Below are positions 35,884 through 45,563 of a stretch of 64,000 nucleotides of DNA, in pieces. Both the position numbers and the translations under genes were made by a program. The stretch spans positions 4,747,085 to 4,811,084 of the forward strand of contig NZ_DS544873.1 of NCBI RefSeq assembly GCF_000154725.1, in the 5' to 3' direction. The notes beneath the pieces are model-generated. The model was not told where the DNA came from. It saw only the letters and a list, made by a program, of their open reading frames with translations, and did no database searches. How positions within the stretch are numbered: position 1 is the first letter of the stretch; the number at the start of each line of letters is the position of its first letter. This DNA is from Kordia algicida OT-1 (GTDB lineage: Bacteria; Bacteroidota; Bacteroidia; Flavobacteriales; Flavobacteriaceae).

Positions 35884-36396
35884 TTATTTACTTAGTAAAG
35901 TCTCCATTTTGGGGTTGAATATAGCACGAATTTCACTTCTGAGCATATCAAATCTTGTGATGACACAATTACTACCAAAGAGAATAATGGCAACTTTTTT
36001 TCCTTTGATCGTATCTTTAAGAAACATACTATCATTTCCTGTGTTTCGTCTAAATTTACGAAATAAGACATATTTATTTGAGTTGTAAAAACGTTCAGCG
36101 ATTTCTGTAACACGAAGCTCCAGTGCTTTCTTTTCCTTGCTAGATAATCGCATATTTTTACTCATACTATAAAGTATCATGCAGTGTGCAGCAGAGTTTA
36201 GATGTAATTTTGTTTTTATTCGTAAAGAATCTATGATTTCATTTTCATCTAAATCTTTAAAGGTGTAATTGATAATTGCAGAATTTTTTTCATGATCCGT
36301 TTTTAGAGAATCTGTTTCTTTAAAAATAAGATTCTCTTGTGCAATAACTGAAAAAATGGTTGTGAAAAGTAGTAATATAAATATGATTTTTTTCAT
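35884..36396 (-). CDS. Exported hypothetical protein
   Basis: The 170-residue product from the ATG at 36396 starts with a signal peptide (MKKIIFILLLFTTIFSVIAQ). It is mostly helical, with a Lys/Arg-rich centre and the conserved-looking FRKFRRNTGNDSMFLKDTIKGKKVAIILFG. The start at 36414 would add six residues and touch the end of the upstream gene, so the two genes are probably co-transcribed. Function unknown. Confidence 0.55.
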   Translation of the reverse strand: MKKIIFILLLFTTIFSVIAQENLIFKETDSLKTDHEKNSAIINYTFKDLDENEIIDSLRIKTKLHLNSAAHCMILYSMSKNMRLSSKEKKALELRVTEIAERFYNSNKYVLFRKFRRNTGNDSMFLKDTIKGKKVAIILFGSNCVITRFDMLRSEIRAIFNPKMETLLSK

Positions 36397-36413
36397 CTTC
36401 TTAATTTGTAACA

Positions 36414-37124
36414 TTAACTAAAGCTGTTAAATTGCTTTTTTTCAGCTTGCGCTAGATTAGTCAATGCTAAAAGTCCGCCGATAGTTAAAATTGCACCACC
36501 AACAAAAGGAAATCCTGCACCGACCAAATCTGTCATATTTGGAGAAAATAAAAATGGCAAGCAAAAAAGCATGCCAAAAATACCAGCAATGATCGCCGTA
36601 AAAGCGACAATTTTAGTAATGTGTTGTAGATTGAATAACGATGTTGAAGCTCTAGTTGAGGTATTTAATTCTACTCTTAGCTCGTTTAAATTTCGATGCG
36701 CATAGTCTTCAATTGACCATCTAGAAATTGGAATTGTTTTGCGTCCTTTCTGAAAATCAGCATAAAATTTTTTCCATAGATCGGGTAATAGTAAAGTCCC
36801 AAAAAGTAAAATAGCAAAGGAAGGAATAGAGTAGTTGCCATTTCCAAGCATAAAAGCTTGCATTCTAATCTCACCTTCTGCGGTCATTTTATAATCTAGT
36901 AGCACATGTTTTAAATCATGACTTTCATATTTAGGGACTAAATTTAACTGATGATGATCTAAACAATTTGCAATTTCTTTTCCCAAAGTTCCATTTTTGT
37001 AGGTTCTCAATGTAGCAACTTTAGTTTTATAAGGTTGCATATCACTGAAAAATTCAATTATAAAAACTGAAAGGTTAAACGATATTTTAATGATTTTTCG
37101 CGCTATTTTTTGAAATATATGCAT
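36414..37124 (-). CDS. Membrane protein of unknown function
   Basis: The 236-residue protein has a helical N terminus, one hydrophobic segment near residues 95-110 (IPSFAILLFGTLLLPDLW) and two C-terminal helices (IVAFTAIIAGIFGMLFCLPF and VGAGFPFVGGAILTIGGLLA). An internal ATG at 37040 (MQPYKTKVATLRTYKNG) could be the true start. Upstream of the exported protein gene at 35884-36396, probably in the same transcript. No family recognised. Confidence 0.5.
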   Translation of the reverse strand: MHIFQKIARKIIKISFNLSVFIIEFFSDMQPYKTKVATLRTYKNGTLGKEIANCLDHHQLNLVPKYESHDLKHVLLDYKMTAEGEIRMQAFMLGNGNYSIPSFAILLFGTLLLPDLWKKFYADFQKGRKTIPISRWSIEDYAHRNLNELRVELNTSTRASTSLFNLQHITKIVAFTAIIAGIFGMLFCLPFLFSPNMTDLVGAGFPFVGGAILTIGGLLALTNLAQAEKKQFNSFS

Positions 37125-37271
37125 GTGTTCTTTTTTGAAATAACAGTCATAAAAGTACTTTCTCTTATGCTCTCGAAATTAAAACTACCCATTTTTTCTG
37201 TAAATAATATTTTCCAAAAGGTTTTGTGACTTTTTTAACGCTAAGACACAATTTTTATAAGCGCGTAAAAA

Positions 37272-37869
37272 TTAACAAGAATACTGCTTTTTCGATTTAC
37301 CAGCATGTGGAAAAAATTGTGGTAAAGCAATTTCTTTTTCATCGTCAAAACGATCTTTGTATCTGCACAAAATATCTTCAATGGCATTGCAATGCAAATC
37401 GTCTTGCTGAAAAGCCTTTGGAAGTTCGTGTTTATAAATGAATTTCCTTTTTGGTAATTTCCCTAATATCTTTTCAGCGCCTACTTTTACACCTGCATGC
37501 AAAATATATTTTATCAGGAAAAATGCCTAAGTAAGCTCCAATACGTTCGGCAGTATCGTAAAGTGCAAGTGTTCCAATTCCTTTAATTTTATAAGTTGTA
37601 ATTTTTTTTAGTAAGTCGTCAAAAGATGTTGCTTGTTTTAACTTGGAAGCATGATCGGAGAGATGAACTGCAAATTTTTCTAATATTATTGGCTTTAACC
37701 GATATTGATGCGGATTCTTTTTTCCTTCTTGATTTTTTGCGGTTGCCGCAACAAATATTGCTTCTTCAATAGAGTTTTGCTGTGCGCAATGTGAGATCCA
37801 ATTATCAGGATACATTTTGATATCAGCTTTATAATGATTGATAATTTCTTGAAATCTTTTATCTGTCAT
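37272..37869 (-). pseudogene. Conserved helical (HhH-like) protein gene split by a frameshift
   Basis: Two overlapping frames join into one protein of about 198 residues: the first ends in LGIFPDKIYFA, the second continues HAGVKVGAEKILGKLPKR. The shift lies near 37496-37503 at a run of four T. The middle segment IKGIGTLALYDTAERIGAYLG looks like a helix-hairpin-helix element. Function unknown. It follows the CHAT/GDSL operon on the same strand after 8 bases. A one-base sequencing error is as likely as a real mutation. Confidence 0.6.
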
Positions 37870-37877
37870 AACACTGT

Positions 37878-38645
37878 TTATATAATTTTCTGTTCTAAAA
37901 TATAATTAGCCACATCTTTTGCCCAAACTTGATACGCAAATTCTGATGGATGTACGCCATCACTAAAAAAATCTGTAATTGGATTGTTGAGATTCATCCG
38001 TTTTACATAGTCATCAAACTCAATTTTTCGAGCATAATAATGTACATTTTCATAATCTTTCACAATTTTTTCGAGCTCTTTTCCAAGGTGCAATACCAAG
38101 TTTCCAATCACGAATTTAATCGTTTTTGAAAACGCTGTAAATTCTTTAATTGGTGGCATATTGGTAAAAACGATAGGAGTTTCAGGATACTTTTTACGAA
38201 TTGTTGCAATCAACTCCCGAATGTCAGCATTCCATTTTTTGGGTGTGTTTAATACAAAACTATCATTTCCGCCAAGTCCAATGACGATTAAATCTACAGG
38301 TTTTTCGTTAATATGCTTGATGATTTTGTGCGTGACGCGTTTTGCTGTATAACCGCTTTTTGCATACACTTTCCATGCGACATTCGTCGAAATTTCTGCT
38401 GAAAGTGCTGTTGCCAATGTTCCTGTAAAAGCAGTTTTGTGTTCAGTAGCGCCAACGCCTGCAATCGTACTTTCGCCAATAGTAATTAATTGAAATGTTT
38501 GATTGCTTGAAACGTTACTGATTCCTTCAATTCCAGTAGCTTCAGGAAGTTTTGGAATTGTTTTGCGAATCCTTTTTCCTTGAAAATAGAGTAGTGGCAA
38601 CAACGGAACGGAAACAATCGCGCCAAGCGTATATTTTAAATTCAT
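37878..38645 (-). CDS. SGNH/GDSL-type hydrolase coupled to the CHAT protein
   Basis: The 255-residue hydrolase from the ATG at 38645 has the SGNH blocks: catalytic Ser in IGESTIAGVG, Gly/Asn in GLGGND, and the Asp/His pair in FSDGVHPSEFAY. An N-terminal hydrophobic segment (LKYTLGAIVSVPLLPLLYF) probably anchors it in the inner membrane. The enzyme should deacylate lipid or glycan esters. Its ATG overlaps the stop of the CHAT gene (ATGA), so the two are coupled. A longer upstream frame to 38792 only overlaps the CHAT gene and is rejected. Confidence 0.8.
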   Translation of the reverse strand: MNLKYTLGAIVSVPLLPLLYFQGKRIRKTIPKLPEATGIEGISNVSSNQTFQLITIGESTIAGVGATEHKTAFTGTLATALSAEISTNVAWKVYAKSGYTAKRVTHKIIKHINEKPVDLIVIGLGGNDSFVLNTPKKWNADIRELIATIRKKYPETPIVFTNMPPIKEFTAFSKTIKFVIGNLVLHLGKELEKIVKDYENVHYYARKIEFDDYVKRMNLNNPITDFFSDGVHPSEFAYQVWAKDVANYILEQKII

Positions 38646-41470
38646 GTTGATTTGGTAGTTTTTTTTCGTTTGTAAAGTATCCAAAAAAGGAACAATGCCA
38701 TAAGTAACACAATGACAATATAATAGTTGGTATACGATTTTTGCGGAAGTTGCATCGGTGTGATATCGCCAGAAATTACAAAACTTGCCCAAAAATACGG
38801 ATGTTTAAAGTTTGCATCTTGTGTTTGAGAAACATACATTTCTTTGGCACGTTGCAATGCCGTTGCTTTATCGTTTCCTTCTTTGAGATTTTGATAAAAT
38901 AAATCCATGATTTCGGAAGTCGTTTTGTCGGGAACTTCCCATAAACTCATTACCGTACTTTTGGCGCCAGCATAGTTGAATGCATTGGAAATGCTTTGCA
39001 CACCTTTTCCGCTTACGTACATTCCTGAACCAGATTCGCAGGAACTCAACGTGATTAAATCTGCTGAAAAGCTTAAATCGTACAAGGATTTTGTTTTTAA
39101 GGTATACGAAGATGGTAGCTGGTTTGGTTTGCCATAAAAGTAAATCGCGCTTTGTAACGGAACATTTTCGTCAATTTTAGAATGTGTTGCCAAGTGAATA
39201 ATATCGTAGTTTTGCGCCGTTTCAATAAAGTTTTGTTTTCGTGCTTTTGCATCTGTTTTTAACGTTGCTTGTGTAACATTTTCAACGGCGTTTGCTTCTT
39301 TTAGACTGTTGGGAAGCCATTTAAGATTGTCTTCAAATTTCTTGGTAAATGGCGCGTAAACAACAGTTTTTATATTATTTTTCTGTGGACTTTCAATGGT
39401 TTGGCGTAAATTATTCAGTCGCACAAATGGTTTGTTGTAGCTTGTGCATTCGCGAAAAACATCAAAAGGAATTGCGTTTAAAATTCCATCCAAAACTAAC
39501 AAGGTTGGCTTTTCCGTATTGAGATACGGTTTTAATAATTTGTCAAAAATAGTGTGAATGAATTTTTTATACGATTCGTTATCAAAATTTTGAATAGCGT
39601 TTATATAGTTGTCAATTTCAGATTGAAACGTTTTATCAAAAAGAATTTTGTCAAATGTGAGTGCGCCTGAATTGTCGTTAAAAATGTAAATATGTTCATT
39701 TGTGACGGTGTACGAAATGATATTATAGTTTTGTAAATCACGCGAAATTAAGGTTTTAATGGGCGTTTCTACATTATATTTTAATTCGTAATATCTTGGG
39801 TATTTCGTTTTTAGTTCTTCTTTTAACGTATGTAGCTGTTGCTGAATTTGCTCTTTTTTGTTAGAATTTTTTAATGTCGTTTCAGGAAAATTAATTTCGG
39901 TCAATTTTTTTTGTAATTGCGCTTCTTTTTCGCGAATTTCTTTTGGAATATTGTTGAATAATTTCTTTTCAGAAACACGTTTCAACTCATTTAAAATAAA
40001 TAGATTTTTACTTTCATCACTAATTCCTAAGGCTTTATAAAAAGTAGAATCGTCTTGTGTTTGTGTCCAAACATCGTGAAAGCTAGAAAGTAAATCGTCG
40101 TAAAACTGATCGAATTCTTCTGCTTTTATAAATGCATCTTCGTCACTTCGTGCGCCAAGTAATTTTAAATTTTTATGCGCTTCTTGAAAGCTATGCATAG
40201 CAATCTGCAAATACTCTCGGTTGTCCGTTTTTTTATAATATTCAAAACAAGTTTTCGCTTTAAATAGTAAAATAGACATCAAGTTATCTTTTTTTCGTGC
40301 ATTCTGAAACGAAACTTCCTTAAAAAAATCATCCGTTTGCGCTTCTTTTGGCTGATGAAGATTGAGTGCCTTTTGTGTGTTTTGTCTCCATAAAGCATCA
40401 CGATTTTGCTCAAATTTCATCAAATTATAATGTGCTTCTGCCAAGCGTAAAAAATCTCCGGAACGATATTCTATAGTTGCTTTTTCATAAGTTGGATCAA
40501 TCTGTAAGGCTTCAATAAAAGCAATCGCTTTTTGATTCATGCCAGTTTCCAAAAAAATATCACTTTTTACTTGTGTAAGATACCATTGTGAGAAGTGTTC
40601 TTTATAACCAGATTCGTCAATAATTTTTTGTAAATCGTTCGCAGCTTTAAATGCTAGTTTGTACTTTTTTGTTTTTGTGTAGAATTCAATTTTAAAACGA
40701 TAATAATCAAACGTGCTAAAAATATCGCTTGTGTCTACTAAATTCTTACTTTCAATATAGTTTAACTGTTTTTCTGCTTTTTGAAGTTTGTCTGCAAAAA
40801 CATAGGTTGTAAACAAATCCATTTGCAAACCGAACTCTTTATAACGATGTTTTTTTGAGAAATTGATGGCAATTTTTGCGATATCTTCTGCATATTGAAA
40901 ATTGTGTAATTCTTGTGCGTTAATGATTAAAGCACGTAAAGTATACACATAAGTTGTTTTGAAATTTTCGTTATCGCGCTCCTGAATTTTTTCAAGTTGT
41001 TGATGTGATTTTATAGCATACACTTGCGCATCTTCATAATTTCCTAACGCATAATAGACTTCAAATAGTTTGTTGTAATATTCGGAAGCTTCAATGGCTT
41101 CTTTCGGAAGTTTGTCAATCAATGGAATGTTTATTTTTAAAACATTGAGAATGCTATCATTATCAACATATTTTGCCTGTAAAGCAGTCGCAAGATTGAT
41201 TCGAGATTTTAGTGCACGCTTATGGTTTTCCTGTTGTTTGTATAGGCTATCTGTTATCAGAAAAGTAGTGACAGATTTATCAAATTCTCGCTTGTAATAC
41301 CATTGTTTTCCAGCTTCATACAATGAATCGGCTGTTTTTTTCGAAGCTTCGGAAATCAATTTTGGCGCTTTTTTTGAATTTTCTTCCGATTGTTTTTTAC
41401 ACGAAAAAAAGATTCCGAAATAACAACATAGTAAGAAAGTGAAAACATAATTTAATCGAGAAAAGTTCAT
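38642..41470 (-). CDS. TPR-CHAT protease lipoprotein with C-terminal membrane anchor
   Basis: The 942-residue protein starts with a lipoprotein-like signal (YFGIFFSCKKQ, Cys about 24), followed by TPR-type helices to about residue 500 and a Glu/Lys-rich coiled coil near 510-570. A C-terminal CHAT domain (about 660-900) has catalytic His in IIHLATHSK and catalytic Cys in ITLSSCESGSG. A membrane helix (YYIVIVLLMALFLFWILY) and basic tail end the chain. CHAT proteases are caspase-like, and some act in gene-regulated cell death or phage defence. Here the protein appears exported, so its target is unclear. Confidence 0.85.
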   Translation of the reverse strand: MNFSRLNYVFTFLLCCYFGIFFSCKKQSEENSKKAPKLISEASKKTADSLYEAGKQWYYKREFDKSVTTFLITDSLYKQQENHKRALKSRINLATALQAKYVDNDSILNVLKINIPLIDKLPKEAIEASEYYNKLFEVYYALGNYEDAQVYAIKSHQQLEKIQERDNENFKTTYVYTLRALIINAQELHNFQYAEDIAKIAINFSKKHRYKEFGLQMDLFTTYVFADKLQKAEKQLNYIESKNLVDTSDIFSTFDYYRFKIEFYTKTKKYKLAFKAANDLQKIIDESGYKEHFSQWYLTQVKSDIFLETGMNQKAIAFIEALQIDPTYEKATIEYRSGDFLRLAEAHYNLMKFEQNRDALWRQNTQKALNLHQPKEAQTDDFFKEVSFQNARKKDNLMSILLFKAKTCFEYYKKTDNREYLQIAMHSFQEAHKNLKLLGARSDEDAFIKAEEFDQFYDDLLSSFHDVWTQTQDDSTFYKALGISDESKNLFILNELKRVSEKKLFNNIPKEIREKEAQLQKKLTEINFPETTLKNSNKKEQIQQQLHTLKEELKTKYPRYYELKYNVETPIKTLISRDLQNYNIISYTVTNEHIYIFNDNSGALTFDKILFDKTFQSEIDNYINAIQNFDNESYKKFIHTIFDKLLKPYLNTEKPTLLVLDGILNAIPFDVFRECTSYNKPFVRLNNLRQTIESPQKNNIKTVVYAPFTKKFEDNLKWLPNSLKEANAVENVTQATLKTDAKARKQNFIETAQNYDIIHLATHSKIDENVPLQSAIYFYGKPNQLPSSYTLKTKSLYDLSFSADLITLSSCESGSGMYVSGKGVQSISNAFNYAGAKSTVMSLWEVPDKTTSEIMDLFYQNLKEGNDKATALQRAKEMYVSQTQDANFKHPYFWASFVISGDITPMQLPQKSYTNYYIVIVLLMALFLFWILYKRKKTTKST

Positions 41471-41490
41471 ACAGAAATTGCTTCTTTCCT

Positions 41491-41498
41491 CAAAGATA
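41491..41498 (-). promoter_or_regulatory. -7 promoter box (TATCTTTG) of the CHAT operon
   Basis: An exact TAnnTTTG match on the minus strand, 20 bases before the ATG at 41470. It should drive the CHAT gene, the GDSL hydrolase gene and perhaps the frameshifted gene behind them. Confidence 0.5.
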
Positions 41499-41587
41499 TA
41501 GGATTTTGTTGGGGAATAAAATAGGTTGTTATAGATTTAATTTAGACAAGAATTCTTTATTTTATCATTAGTTGTTTAATGATTTTG

Positions 41588-41595
41588 TATATTTG
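41588..41595 (+). promoter_or_regulatory. -7 promoter box (TATATTTG) of the photolyase operon
   Basis: An exact TAnnTTTG match 16 bases before the ATG of the DUF2256 gene. Confidence 0.5.
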
Positions 41596-41611
41596 TTAAA
41601 CAAAAATTTAT

Positions 41612-41755
41612 ATGAAGAAAACACACTTGCCTACAAAAGTCTGTAAAGTTTGCGAACGACCGTTTACTTGGCGTAAAAAGTGGGAACGTGTTTGGGACGA
41701 AGTTCAATATTGTAGTGAGCGTTGTCGTAGAAATAAAAATAGAAAGAATGACTAA
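41612..41755 (+). CDS. DUF2256 zinc-ribbon-like protein
   Basis: The 47-residue protein is easily missed because it is short. It has two Cys pairs (VCKVCERPF and YCSERC) and the sequence [16 protein letters not shown] typical of DUF2256, which probably binds zinc. DUF2256 genes commonly neighbour cryptochrome genes. The stop overlaps the ATG of Cry-DASH by 8 bases, so the genes are coupled. Confidence 0.85.
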   Translation: MKKTHLPTKVCKVCERPFTWRKKWERVWDEVQYCSERCRRNKNRKND

Positions 41756-43046
41756 AACAGGATTGGTCTGGTTCAGAAATGATTTGCGTATTCACGATCA
41801 AGTTTCGTTGGTAAAAGCTGCGAAAGAAAATAGTTTTGTGATGGCTGTGTATTGTTTTGATCCACGTCATTTTGAAAAAGATCGTTTCGGATTTGTAAAA
41901 ACGGGCAAATACCGCGCACAGTTTTTGATTGAAACGGTTTCCGATTTACAAAATCAATTAAACGAATTGAACATTCCGTTGTTTGTGCATTTTGAAAAAC
42001 CTGAAAAAGTAGTTTCCGAATATGTAAAAATTCATAAGGTAACTTCTGTATATTCTCAAAAAGAATGGACTTCGGAAGAAGTTGCCGTTTCTTCCGCAGT
42101 AAAAAAAGCACTTTCAAACGAAGTAAATTGGGTAGAAAGTTACGATCAGTTTTTGTTTCATCCTGAGGATATTCCGATGACAATCGACAAAATTCCGCAA
42201 GTGTTTACCGTTTTTCGAAAGAAATGTGAAAAATATGCACAGATTCGCGAGTTGGAAACAATTTCTAAAATGCCAGAAAAAAATCGCGTGACGCATCTGA
42301 CGAAAGTCCCAACATTACACGATTTAGGTTTACCAGCATTTGAACAAGATACACGAACAGCTTTTCCGTTTAAAGGTGGAGAAACAGCAGCGTTGCAACG
42401 TTTGCAAGACTACGCTTGGAACACAAAAAAGTTGTCTTATTATAAAAAAACACGCAACGGATTGGTGGGAACAGCTTACAGTTCTAAATTCTCGGCTTGG
42501 TTGGCAAATGGGAGTTTGTCGCCGCGAATGATTTACCATGAAGTAAAAAAATACGAGTCGGAAATCATCAAAAATCAATCGACGTATTGGATGATTTTTG
42601 AATTGATTTGGCGCGACTTTTTTAAATATATTTCCTTAAAACATGGAAACAATATTTTTAAATTGGAAGGTATTTTGCATAAAGCCTACGAATGGAATAC
42701 CGATTCAAAATTGATTCAGCAATGGATTGATGGCGAAACGGCAGCACCTTTTGTAAACGCAAACATGCTCGAACTTAAACACACAGGTTGGATGAGCAAT
42801 CGCGGTCGCCAAAACGTAGCTTCTTACTTTGCCAAAACTCTGGAGCTTGATTGGCGTATTGGCGCCGCGTATTTTGAATCGTTGTTGATCGATTACGACG
42901 TGCACAGCAATTACGGAAATTGGCTGTATGTGTCTGGTGTTGGTAACGATCCGCGAAACAGAACTTTTAACGTGAAGTTGCAGGCAGAACGTTATGATGC
43001 GAATAAAAAATTCCAAAATCTTTGGTTACAAACTAGCTTATTTTAG
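41748..43046 (+). CDS. DASH-type cryptochrome/photolyase
   Basis: The 432-residue flavoprotein has the photolyase N-terminal domain ([14 protein letters not shown]) and a FAD domain with [16 protein letters not shown] and [20 protein letters not shown]. Together with [17 protein letters not shown] these are typical of Cry-DASH, which repairs cyclobutane pyrimidine dimers mainly in single-stranded DNA. The start at 41748 is preferred over 41688, because the upstream residues are those of DUF2256 in another frame. The stop directly precedes the next ATG. Confidence 0.9.
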   Translation: MTKTGLVWFRNDLRIHDQVSLVKAAKENSFVMAVYCFDPRHFEKDRFGFVKTGKYRAQFLIETVSDLQNQLNELNIPLFVHFEKPEKVVSEYVKIHKVTSVYSQKEWTSEEVAVSSAVKKALSNEVNWVESYDQFLFHPEDIPMTIDKIPQVFTVFRKKCEKYAQIRELETISKMPEKNRVTHLTKVPTLHDLGLPAFEQDTRTAFPFKGGETAALQRLQDYAWNTKKLSYYKKTRNGLVGTAYSSKFSAWLANGSLSPRMIYHEVKKYESEIIKNQSTYWMIFELIWRDFFKYISLKHGNNIFKLEGILHKAYEWNTDSKLIQQWIDGETAAPFVNANMLELKHTGWMSNRGRQNVASYFAKTLELDWRIGAAYFESLLIDYDVHSNYGNWLYVSGVGNDPRNRTFNVKLQAERYDANKKFQNLWLQTSLF

Positions 43047-44582
43047 ATGAAAATACTACGACTTATTTTGGGCGATCAGCTAAATCATGAACATTCTTGG
43101 TATGAAGAAACCAATGAAAATGTAGTGTATTTTATGGCAGAAATGCGCCAGGAAACGGATTATGTAAAACATCATATTCAGAAAGTGGTGGCGTTTTTTA
43201 AAAGCATGCGTTCGTTTGCTGATTGGTTGCAAAATGAAAAACATGCAATTGTGTATTATTCTTTAGATGATGAGAAGAATCAGCAGGATTTAGTGCAGAA
43301 TTTGAAGCAATTGATGGATGAACAAAAGATTGAAAAGTTTGAATATCAGTTGCCTGATGAATACCGTTTGGATGAACAATTGAAAAATTTTTGTGATGAA
43401 TTATCTATTGAAACCGAAGCGTTTGATACCGAACATTTTTTGACTTCCCGAACCGATTTTACAACGTTTTTTGAAGGAAAGAAACAAATGGTGATGGAAT
43501 ATTTTTATCGCGACATGCGAAAGAAGTATGATATTATGATGGTAAATGATAAAAATCCGGAAGGAGGAAAGTGGAATTTTGACCAAAGCAATCGTAAGAA
43601 ATGGAAAGGTTCGCCAGAAATTCCGCAAGAGAAACAATTGAAGAATTCTGTAGAAGATATTTACGAAATGATTCAAAATGCCGAAATTGAAACCATTGGA
43701 AATATTGATGTAGCAAACTTTCATTGGCCAACAAATCGTGCTGATAGTTTAAAATTATTAGATTATTTTTGTGAGGAATTGTTAGTTCATTTTGGCGATT
43801 ATCAAGATGCAATGCATACTGACGAACACTTTTTGTTTCACAGTCGTTTGTCGTTTGCGATGAATTCAAAAATGTTGCATCCAAAAGAAGTGATTGAAAC
43901 TGTAATTTCTTATTGGCGAGATCATAAAGATGCAATTGACATTTCGCAAGTAGAAGGTTTTGTGCGACAAATTTTGGGTTGGCGCGAATATATGCGTGGA
44001 ATGTATTGGAAAGAAATGCCAAATTATAGCACTTTGAATACGCTAAACAATACAAACTCGTTGCCTGATTTTTTCTGGACAGGAAACACGAAAATGAATT
44101 GTTTGAAACATGCCATTTCGCAGAGTTTAGAAAAAGCGTATGCACATCACATTCAACGATTGATGATTACAGGAAACTTTGCATTACTCACACAAATGCA
44201 TCCTGATGAAGTTGACGCTTGGTATTTAGGAATTTATATTGATGCAATAGAATGGGTAGAAATAACCAACACACGTGGCATGAGTCAGTTTGCTGATGGC
44301 GGATTGGTTGCTACAAAACCCTATGTTTCTAGCGGAAGCTATATCAATAAAATGAGTAATTATTGCAAAGATTGTGTCTATAAAGTATCTAAAAAAGAAA
44401 CCGAAGATGCGTGTCCGTTTAATTCGTTATATTGGAATTTTTTAGATGAAAAACGCGAACATTTTAAAGACAATCAGCGAATGAATATGATGATGAGTTT
44501 GTTGAATAAAATGAGCAAGGATAAATTGCAAGCGTTGAAAGACAGAGCGCAAGCTGTCATTGCAAATCCAGATAAATATTAA
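43047..44582 (+). CDS. FeS-containing cryptochrome/photolyase-like protein (CryPro/PhrB group)
   Basis: The 511-residue protein begins ILRLILGDQLNHEHSWY, the hallmark of the FeS-BCP photolyase group. Cys in KMNCLKHA, the CKDC pair and DACPF provide the four likely ligands of a [4Fe-4S] cluster. PhrB-type members repair (6-4) photoproducts. The gene begins immediately after the Cry-DASH stop. The pairing suggests a joint light-repair operon. Confidence 0.88.
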   Translation: MKILRLILGDQLNHEHSWYEETNENVVYFMAEMRQETDYVKHHIQKVVAFFKSMRSFADWLQNEKHAIVYYSLDDEKNQQDLVQNLKQLMDEQKIEKFEYQLPDEYRLDEQLKNFCDELSIETEAFDTEHFLTSRTDFTTFFEGKKQMVMEYFYRDMRKKYDIMMVNDKNPEGGKWNFDQSNRKKWKGSPEIPQEKQLKNSVEDIYEMIQNAEIETIGNIDVANFHWPTNRADSLKLLDYFCEELLVHFGDYQDAMHTDEHFLFHSRLSFAMNSKMLHPKEVIETVISYWRDHKDAIDISQVEGFVRQILGWREYMRGMYWKEMPNYSTLNTLNNTNSLPDFFWTGNTKMNCLKHAISQSLEKAYAHHIQRLMITGNFALLTQMHPDEVDAWYLGIYIDAIEWVEITNTRGMSQFADGGLVATKPYVSSGSYINKMSNYCKDCVYKVSKKETEDACPFNSLYWNFLDEKREHFKDNQRMNMMMSLLNKMSKDKLQALKDRAQAVIANPDKY

Positions 44583-44603
44583 AGAATAGAAGAAACTGAA
44601 GTT

Positions 44604-45017
44604 ATGCAAGAAGAAGAAGATAAAAGACCAGATAATGTCGTTTTTGATGAAGAAAGCAACAGTTATAATGCGGCGTTAAAACCGTATGCTACCAATGTTG
44701 GCGCGCCCGTAATTACGACACCAGATACCGTAACTTGGAAAAATGTAAACATTGATAAAGTCAACAAGCAAGTCAAAGCAAAATATGATGAGTTGAAAGC
44801 GGAATATGATGCGTTGATGGAAAAGTTTGAATATAACAACTTGATTTACAACGCAAAATTTAACTTTGAACCGATAGTTGGAGAAGTGTATCACTTGTAT
44901 CGCGACAGAAATCAGCAACCATTTTTATCAATCATTGCGCCCGATCATTGTAATTTTGATTATGTAGAAAGCTTCCGCTTGAATGCTGATAGAATGTGGG
45001 AAAAGGTAACGGAGTAA
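44604..45017 (+). CDS. DUF2452 family protein
   Basis: The 137-residue cytosolic protein has an acidic N terminus, a charged coiled-coil segment (KVNKQVKAKYDELKAEYDAL) and a C-terminal domain with GEVYHLYRDRNQQPFLSII. This matches DUF2452, whose genes often lie near photolyases. It is probably the last gene of the photolyase operon (21 bases after). Function unknown. Confidence 0.75.
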   Translation: MQEEEDKRPDNVVFDEESNSYNAALKPYATNVGAPVITTPDTVTWKNVNIDKVNKQVKAKYDELKAEYDALMEKFEYNNLIYNAKFNFEPIVGEVYHLYRDRNQQPFLSIIAPDHCNFDYVESFRLNADRMWEKVTE

Positions 45018-45046
45018 TTTTTCTAGAGAAGTTTAAGCGGAAAACG

Positions 45047-45523
45047 TTATTTGACTATTGATTTCTTTCTTATCAAGAATACAAGTACTAATATTACATA
45101 CTTTAACAATGGAAAGTAGAATGTATAATTTTTTGATAAGATATTCGTTCTTAAGTTTTCGTAATACAAACTAAATTCAAATGGAAACTTATCCATTAGT
45201 AGCAATTCCACAAAATCATTTAAAAGTCCATAGAGTATCGTAATTGCGAAGAAACCTATAATCAATGTAATTAAGGTTCTTCTAGTATTCAATTTTGTTA
45301 AATGATTGAATTTGGTTATCATCCAAAGTAGTATTAGTGTATAAGTAATGAGACTGATTGTTTTTGGGATTAAACTAATTAGTTCATAGCTTGCTTCAGC
45401 AATAATTAATGTGTTCTGGATTATAAATTCAATTAACGTACAAATTTTTAGAATTAAGAGATACGCAAAGATTCCAATTCCTAAACTATTGATTAAATCC
45501 GTGCGGTTTTCTTTACTGTTCAT
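45047..45523 (-). CDS. Four-helix membrane protein of unknown function
   Basis: The 158-residue protein has about four membrane helices (IGIFAYLLILKICTLIEFII, ISLITYTLILLWMITKF, LITLIIGFFAITILYGLL, LLKYVILVLVFLI) and no signature motifs. It is convergent with the DUF2452 gene, with 29 bases between stops. No family recognised. Confidence 0.55.
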   Translation of the reverse strand: MNSKENRTDLINSLGIGIFAYLLILKICTLIEFIIQNTLIIAEASYELISLIPKTISLITYTLILLWMITKFNHLTKLNTRRTLITLIIGFFAITILYGLLNDFVELLLMDKFPFEFSLYYENLRTNILSKNYTFYFPLLKYVILVLVFLIRKKSIVK

Positions 45524-45563
45524 TTGTTTTTTGACTTTAAATTAGGAAGGTTTTTTATGATTT

